From NCBI RefSeq assembly GCF_036323735.1, contig NC_086029.1, positions 14,245,816 to 14,309,815 on the forward strand: a stretch of DNA of 64,000 nt. Direction: 5' to 3'. A program made the position numbers and the translations under genes. The notes beneath the pieces are model-generated. The model had not been told where the DNA came from. It did not search any database and saw nothing but the letters and a program-made list of their open reading frames with translations. Each line of letters starts with the position of its first letter. Positions within the stretch are counted from its first letter, which is position 1. Below, in pieces: positions 58,631-64,000 of this stretch. Origin of the DNA: Rattus norvegicus (lineage: Eukaryota > Chordata > Mammalia > Rodentia > Muridae).

Positions 58631-60753
58631 TTTTTTCTTTTTTTTTTTTTTATTAACTTGAGTATTTCTTATATACATTTCAAGTGTTATTCCCTTTCCC
58701 GGTTTCCGGACAAACATCACCCTCCCCCCTCCCCTTCCTTATGGGTGTTCCCCTCCCAAACCTCCCCCCATTGCCGCCCTCCCCCCATAGTCTAGTTCAC
58801 TGGGGGTTCAGTCTTAGCAGGACCCAGGGCTTCCCCTTCCACTGGTGCTCTTACTAGGATATTCATTGCTACCTATGGGGACAGAGTCCAGGGTCAGTCC
58901 ATGTATAGTCTTTAGGTAGTGGCTTAGTCCCTGGAAGCTCTGGTTGCTTGACATTGTTGTACTTTTGGGGTCTCGAGCACCTTCAAGCTCTTCCAGTTCT
59001 TTCTCTGATTCCTTCAACGGGGGACCTATTCTCAGTTCAGTGGTTTGCTGCTGGCATTCGCCTCTGTATTTGCTGTATTCTGGCTGTGTCTCTCAGGAGC
59101 GATCTACATCCGGCTCCTGTCAGTCTGCACTTCTTTGCTTCATCCATCTTGTCTAATTGGGTGGCTGTATATGTATGGGCCACCTGTGGGGCAGGCTCTG
59201 AATGGGTGTTCCTTCACTCTCTGTTTTAATCTTTGCCTCTCCCTTCCCTGCCAAGGGTATTCTTTTTCCTCATTTAAAGAAGGAGTGAAGCATTCACATT
59301 TTGATCATCCGTCTTGAGTTTCCTTTGTTCTAGGGATCTAGGGTAATTCAAGCATTTGGGCTAATAGCCACTTATCAATGAGTGCATACCATGTATGTCT
59401 TTCTGTGAGTGGGTTAGCTCACTCAGGATGATATTTTCCAGTTCCAACCATTTGCCTACGAATTTCATAAACTCGTTGTTTTTGATAGCTGAGTAATATT
59501 CCATTGTGTAGATGTACCACATTTTCTGTATCCATTCCTCTGTTGAAGGGCATCTGGGTTCTTTCCATTTTCTGGCTATTATAAATAAGGCTGCGATGAA
59601 CATAGTGGAGCACGTGTCTCTTTTATATGTTGAGGCATCTTTTGGGTATATGGCCAAGAGAGGTATGGCTGGATCCTCAGGCAGTTCAATGTCCAATTTT
59701 CTGAGGAACCTCCAGACTGATTTCCAGAATGGTTTTACCAGTCTGCAATCCCACCAACAATGGAGGAGTGTTCCTCTTTCTCCACATCCTCGCCAGCATC
59801 TGCTGTCACCTGAGTTTTTGATGTTAGCCATTCTCACTGGTGTGAGGTGAAATCTCAGGGTTGTTTTGATTTGCATTTCCCTTATGACTAAAGATGTTGA
59901 ACATTTCTTTAGGTGTTTCTCAGCCATTCGGCATTCCTCAGCTGTGAATTCTTTGTTTAGCTCTGAACCCCATTTTTTAATAGGGTTATTTGTTTCCCTG
60001 CGGTCTAACTTCTTGAGTTCTTTGTATATTTTGGATATAAGGCCTCTATCTGTTATAGGATTGGTAAAGATCTTTTCCCAATCTGTTGGTTGCCGTTTTG
60101 TCCTAACCACAGTGTCCTTTGCCTTACAGAAGCTTTGCAGTTTTATGAGATCCCATTTGTCGATTCTTGATCTTAGAGCATAAGCCATTGGTGTTTTGTT
60201 CAGGAAATTTTTTCCAGTGCCCATGTGTTCCAGATGCTTCCCTAGTTTTTCTTCTATTAGTTTGAGTGTGTCTGGTTTGATGTGGAGGTCCTTGATCCAC
60301 TTGGACTTAAGCTTTGTACAGGGTGATAAGCATGGATCGATCTGCATTCTTCTACATGTTGCCCTCCAGTTGAACCAGCACCATTTGCTGAAAATGCTAT
60401 CTTTTTTCCATTGGATGGTTTTGGCTCCTTTGTCAAAAATCAAGTGACCATAGGTGTGTGGGTTCATTTCTGGGTCTTCAATTCTATTCCATTGGTCTAT
60501 CTGTCTGTCTCTGTACCAATACCATGCAGTTTTTATCACTATTGCTCTGTAATACTGCTTGAGTTCAGGGATAGTGATTCCCCCTGAAGTCCTCTTATTG
60601 TTGAGGATAGCTTTAGCTATCCTGGGTTTTTTGTTATTCCAGATGAATTTGCAAATTGTTCTGTCTAACTCTTTGAAGAATTGGATTGGTATTTTGATGG
60701 GAATTGCATTGAATCTGTAGATTGCTTTTGGTAAAATATATTGCCTTTTTTTT
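58620..60753 (-). mobile_element. Young 5'-truncated L1, nested
   Basis: The element proper is 58637-60736, 3' end on the left, with a T-rich tail, C-rich 3'UTR and the ORF2 C-terminal part. TSDs tatattgcctttttttt lie at 58620-58636 and 60737-60753. The right TSD contains the poly(T) tail of another L1 (60754-61418), so this copy landed at that older element's tail. It is very close in sequence to the full-length copy at 15183. Confidence 0.92.
59361..60736 (-). pseudogene. L1 ORF2 C-terminal fragment, frame intact
   Basis: From 60539 to the stop near 59361 the frame is fully open (392 residues, beginning IKTAWYWYRDRQIDQWNR). It includes the cysteine motif CWRGCG...HCWWDC and ends SLISGY as in the full-length copy. 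Truncation removed the endonuclease and the RT core with its FADD residues, so it cannot function. The absence of stops shows the insertion is recent. It has no start codon of its own that would be meaningful. Confidence 0.9.
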
Positions 60754-61418
60754 ATATTTATTAACTTGAGTATTTCTTATTTACATTTCGATTGTTATTC
60801 CCTTTCCCGGTTTCCAGGCCAGCATCCCCCTAACCCCTCCCCCTCCCCTTCTGTATGGGTGTTCCCCTCCCCATCCTCCCCCCATTTACCGCCCTTCCCC
60901 CAACAACCACGTTCACTGGGATTCAGTCTTGGCAGGACCAAGGGCTTCCCCTTCCACTGGTGCTCTTACTAGGCTATTCATTGCTACCAATGAGGTTCGA
61001 GCCCAGGGTCAGTCCATGTGTAGTCTTTGGGTGTGGCTTATTTCCTGGAAGCTCTGGTTGGTTGGCATTGTTGTTCATATGGGGTCTCGAGCCCCTTCAA
61101 GCTCTTCCAGTCCTTTCTCTGATTCCTTCAACGGGGGTCCTGTTCTCAGTTCAGTGGTTTGCTGCTGGCATTCGCCTATGTATTTGCTGTATTCTGGCTG
61201 TGTCTCTCAGGAGACATCTACATCCGGTTCCTGTCGGCCTGCACTTCTTTGCTTCATCCATCTTATCTAGTTTCGTGGCTGTATATGTATGGGCCACATG
61301 TGGGGCAGGCTCTGAATGGGTGTTCCTACTGCCTCTGTTTTAAACTTTGCCTCCCTATTCCCTGCCAAGGGTATTCTTGTTCCCCTTTTAAAGAAGAAGT
61401 GAAGCACTCACATTTTGG
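60754..61418 (-). mobile_element. Older 5'-truncated L1 (3'UTR only)
   Basis: Tail (tttatatttattaacttgag) followed by the antisense 3'UTR up to cactcacattttgg. It is flanked by a short repeat, gcctt, on both sides (58626-58630 and 61419-61424). The inverted-repeat left arm at 57219-57230 shows the uninterrupted sequence, which supports these boundaries. Confidence 0.85.
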
Positions 61419-61504
61419 GCCTTATTTTTATTTATGTCTTATTTACATTTAAAAACAATTAGAATGTATCATAAGCCATATTTTCATTAAGTCTGTGATG
61501 ATTT

Positions 61505-61832
61505 ATATATGCTTGACCCATGGAGTGGCACTATTAGACAGTGTGGCCCTGTTGGAGTGTGGCCTTTTTGGAGCTGGTTTGTCACTGTGGGTGTGGACTT
61601 TAAGACCCTCAACCTAGTTGCCTGGAGGTCAATCTTCCACTAGCAGCCCTAGATGGAGATGTAGACCTCTCAGCTCTGCCTGCACCATGCCTGTCTAGAG
61701 GCTGCCATACTCCAACTTGATGATACTGGACTGAACCTCTGAACCTATAATTCACCCCCTATTAAATGTTGTCCTTTATGAGACTTGCATAGGTCATGGT
61801 ATTTGTTCACAATAGCAAGACCCTAAGACAGC
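61505..61832. repeat. Rodent dispersed repeat (gtgtggcc... family)
   Basis: It starts ggagtggcactattag, then gtgtggcccton-type blocks (gtgtggccctgttggagtgt), catgcctgtctagaggctgc, tggactgaacctctgaacct and aggtcatggtatttgttcac. It ends at accctaagaca. This is a very common rodent interspersed sequence; I do not name the family. Confidence 0.6.
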
Positions 61833-62927
61833 ATTCCCAATGGTTAAAACATGAGTCTTTGATGAATAAAACAATCTCTGCCCATAACAATATGTATCTG
61901 TTATGTAAAAATAAAGATATATCCAATGTAAGATTTTATTTTCCTAATTTATATAGTAGTCACCTAAGTTTTATGTATTATGTGTTTTATTCAGATATAT
62001 TTGGCACTTCTTTCTACAAATTATTCATCATTACAAAAATTAATTTTGTCTCCCAACTAAATTAAAATTTTTATTTGGGTCAAAATATTCTGCTATATCT
62101 GATGATCTTGAAACAATGCATAAGATGTGTTTTCTATAATCAAATAAATCACAGGATACATGAATAATAGCGCAATTAAGAAAAATAATATTAAATATTT
62201 ATCATGTTCAAAATAGCATGGAAAGATTTATTTCAAATTTCTTTTTACATTTACTGTGTGAGAGTTGATTAGAGAGTGAGTGTCTGAAGGTCAGAGGACA
62301 ACTTGGAGACCTGAGTATCAGAATTCAATCCCCAGAACCCACATGGAAAGAATTTCCAGCTTTTGAAGGATGGATAAAGTTTCAGCTGCAAAGGTAAGGA
62401 AATGATGCAGCACATGGGTGAAACTGCAGAGAACCACAATAGAGGTAAGGGAATTGGGGACAAATTATAGGTGAAATGAATGTCTTATTTTGGCAAAAAT
62501 AGAATGAAAATGAAGAAGCCTTGGCAAGAGGATTGGAAATGTAAGCAGGAGATGTGAATTTGAGCAGAAACAGCTCCCGAGAGGACACTTAGTAGAGAAC
62601 AGAGAGTAATGGCAGTGCTACTAATTTGGCATTATTTTAGAGCAGGATCAATTTGTGACACTGTTATATAAGCAGTTCAACACACACATGATTCGATATG
62701 CAATTGAGGAAAAACTCTTCATAGAGACATTTTCGTAAATATAATACTATTTAATTTGTATGTGTAACTATGCTAATGCAATGGACACATACGTTTACAG
62801 GGAAACATTTTGTCAATAAAAATTCCTTTAAGGAGCTATACTCTATTTTATATAGTATGGATTTTGCATAGTGTATTTTAAACAAATTTCCTGCAATATT
62901 AAATCAGTTTTGCAGCTGCTTAACACT
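61833..62927. other. AT-rich DNA with a possible SINE fragment; no gene
   Basis: At 62265-62350, gaaggtcagaggacaacttg followed by caatccccagaacccacatg resembles pieces of B3/B4-type SINEs, apparently in mixed orientation. Otherwise nothing was recognised. Confidence 0.4.
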
Positions 62928-63056
62928 AGGTTTTCCAATCTTTTGTTTGTTTGTTTGTTTGTTTGTTTGTTTGTTTTGGAGCTAAGGATCGAACCCAGGG
63001 CCTTGTGCTTGTGCTCTACCACTGAGCTAAATCCCCAACCCAGGTTTTCCAATCTT
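62928..63056 (-). mobile_element. ID SINE, minus strand, with (CAAA)n tail and perfect TSD
   Basis: The body at about 62977-63041 reads, antisense, gctctaccactgagctaaat and ccccaaccc, which is the ID head. Its tail appears on the plus strand as about eight tttg units (62942-62976). The 15-bp TSD aggttttccaatctt is perfect (62928-62942 and 63042-63056). The body is shortened and somewhat diverged in its middle. Confidence 0.92.
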
Positions 63057-63165
63057 AATTAGAGATGCAAAGGTGGTGGACTTTGATGTTCAAACAAGCT
63101 TTTCTCTTTTAAGATTTATATTTCTCAACAGTATGCAAGTATTTTTTCAGAATTAAGCACAAGAT

Positions 63166-63588
63166 TGTTCTAGTTTGGGTTACTATTGCTGTGATGAAAC
63201 ACCATGGACAAAAGCAGCTTGGGGAGGAAAGGGTTTACTACATTACACTTCCTTATAAGAGTTCACTATCAAAAACTGTGAGGAGGGCAGGAAGTTAAGC
63301 AGGATAGGGACCTATAAGTAGGACCTGATATGAACATCATTGAAGAAAGTTGCTGTCTTTGCTCTTGTGCCTTGACCAGCCTGCTTCCTACAGAGCTCAA
63401 TATCACCAGTCCAGGGAAGTAAGGTCCATACCGGACTTGGTCGTGCCCCATAAATCACTAATTAAGAAAATAAAATGTCTTACAGGCTTCCCTACAGCCC
63501 CATCTTATAGAGGTGTTTTGTCAACTGAGGCTCTTTCCTCCCTGATGACACTAACTTGTGTCAAGTTGACATAAAAACATCAGCATGG
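63166..63588. repeat. Rodent dispersed repeat (aaacaccat... family), copy B
   Basis: It begins gtttgggttactattgctgt and gatgaaacaccatggac, then agcagcttggggaggaaagg. It ends with cttgtgtcaagttgacataa. It is the same family as 11793-12200 but more complete. Confidence 0.6.
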
Positions 63589-64000
63589 CATATATTCAAA
63601 AGCAGAGTTAGATAATAATGCCATACAAAACCTGAATGATAATGATATCAAATAATGAACTGAAACATTATTACATTTTATGAATGCCTGTTCAGTCTGT
63701 ATGTGTGAGACCAGGAAGATTCAGATGAAATATAAAAAGCTAAACCACTATATTTCTCATTCATTTTTCATTAGAAAAATGGTAACCATGACAGGACTAA
63801 AAGAACAAGTAAAATAATACAGGTTTCACCTTCCTGACTAGAAGATGACTATACATGAAGATCCTCTTGCCCAGTCTATGCTGTCTTTCTAGATCATTAG
63901 GTTGTCACAAGGTGGCCATAAAGTAAATACTTTCATAGGAAAATGATCAAAATATTACTCATATTTTCTGTTTAGTATATGTAGATGGCATTTTCCAGCA
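63589..64000. other. AT-rich end of window, nothing recognised
   Basis: No gene, repeat or RNA gene could be identified before the window ends. Confidence 0.5.

Noticed and set aside
1..64000. A new multi-gene biological system
   Set aside because: No set of host genes is present; everything with coding signal is L1-derived. The unexplained inverted repeat is reported as a finding rather than as a system.

Overview
This window looks like rodent nuclear DNA, most likely brown rat (Rattus) or a close relative. Three things suggest this. There are ID-type SINEs derived from the BC1/tRNA-Ala lineage, one of them close to the family consensus as I remember it. There are many L1 copies with rat-type ORF1, ORF2 and G-rich 3'UTR sequence. 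There are also degraded B1, B2 and B3 SINEs. I found no host protein-coding exon, no rRNA and no functional tRNA gene. It reads as an AT-rich, L1-dense intergenic or deep intronic stretch. By my boundaries, L1-derived sequence covers a little over 40 percent of it.

Layout. 1-1928: AT-rich DNA with one B2/B3-type SINE. 1929-8524: old, almost full-length L1 on the minus strand with two roughly 598-bp 5'UTR monomers. 8525-15165: AT-rich DNA with three microsatellites, a rodent dispersed repeat and a 28-bp tandem duplication. 15183-21608: full-length young L1 on the plus strand with clear target-site duplications (TSDs), intact ORF1, and ORF2 broken by one in-frame TGA. 21945-22825: a second young, 5'-truncated L1. 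22841-29058: AT-rich DNA with a B1 and a solo LTR that has a 5-bp TSD. 29154-30700: truncated L1 between two (AT)n tracts. 33990-40475: an older Lx-like repeat split by a decayed near-full-length L1, which carries an internal deletion and a later ID insertion. 40480-45850: mostly unassigned DNA with a near-consensus ID element and a B3. 45869-48078: minus-strand L1 with a fold-back 5' end inside its TSD. 48140-48600 and 49375-49590: Lx-type L1 tails. 49702-50446: L1 with a 5' inversion (twin priming). 50460-57180: unassigned AT-rich DNA. 57226-58630: a large imperfect inverted repeat of about 0.5 kb per arm. 58637-61418: two nested minus-strand L1s inserted at the outer edge of the right arm. 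61505-64000: two rodent dispersed repeats and a minus-strand ID with a (CAAA)n tail.

No genes work together here in the operon sense. The functional story is L1 machinery acting on itself and on SINEs. L1 ORF1 and ORF2 products mobilise L1 in cis and ID, B1 and B2 RNAs in trans. The window records several outcomes of target-primed reverse transcription: full-length insertion, 5' truncation, twin priming, fold-back, nested insertion and SINE insertion. The least explained structure is the inverted repeat at 57226-58630. I did not find a convincing new biological system and do not claim one.
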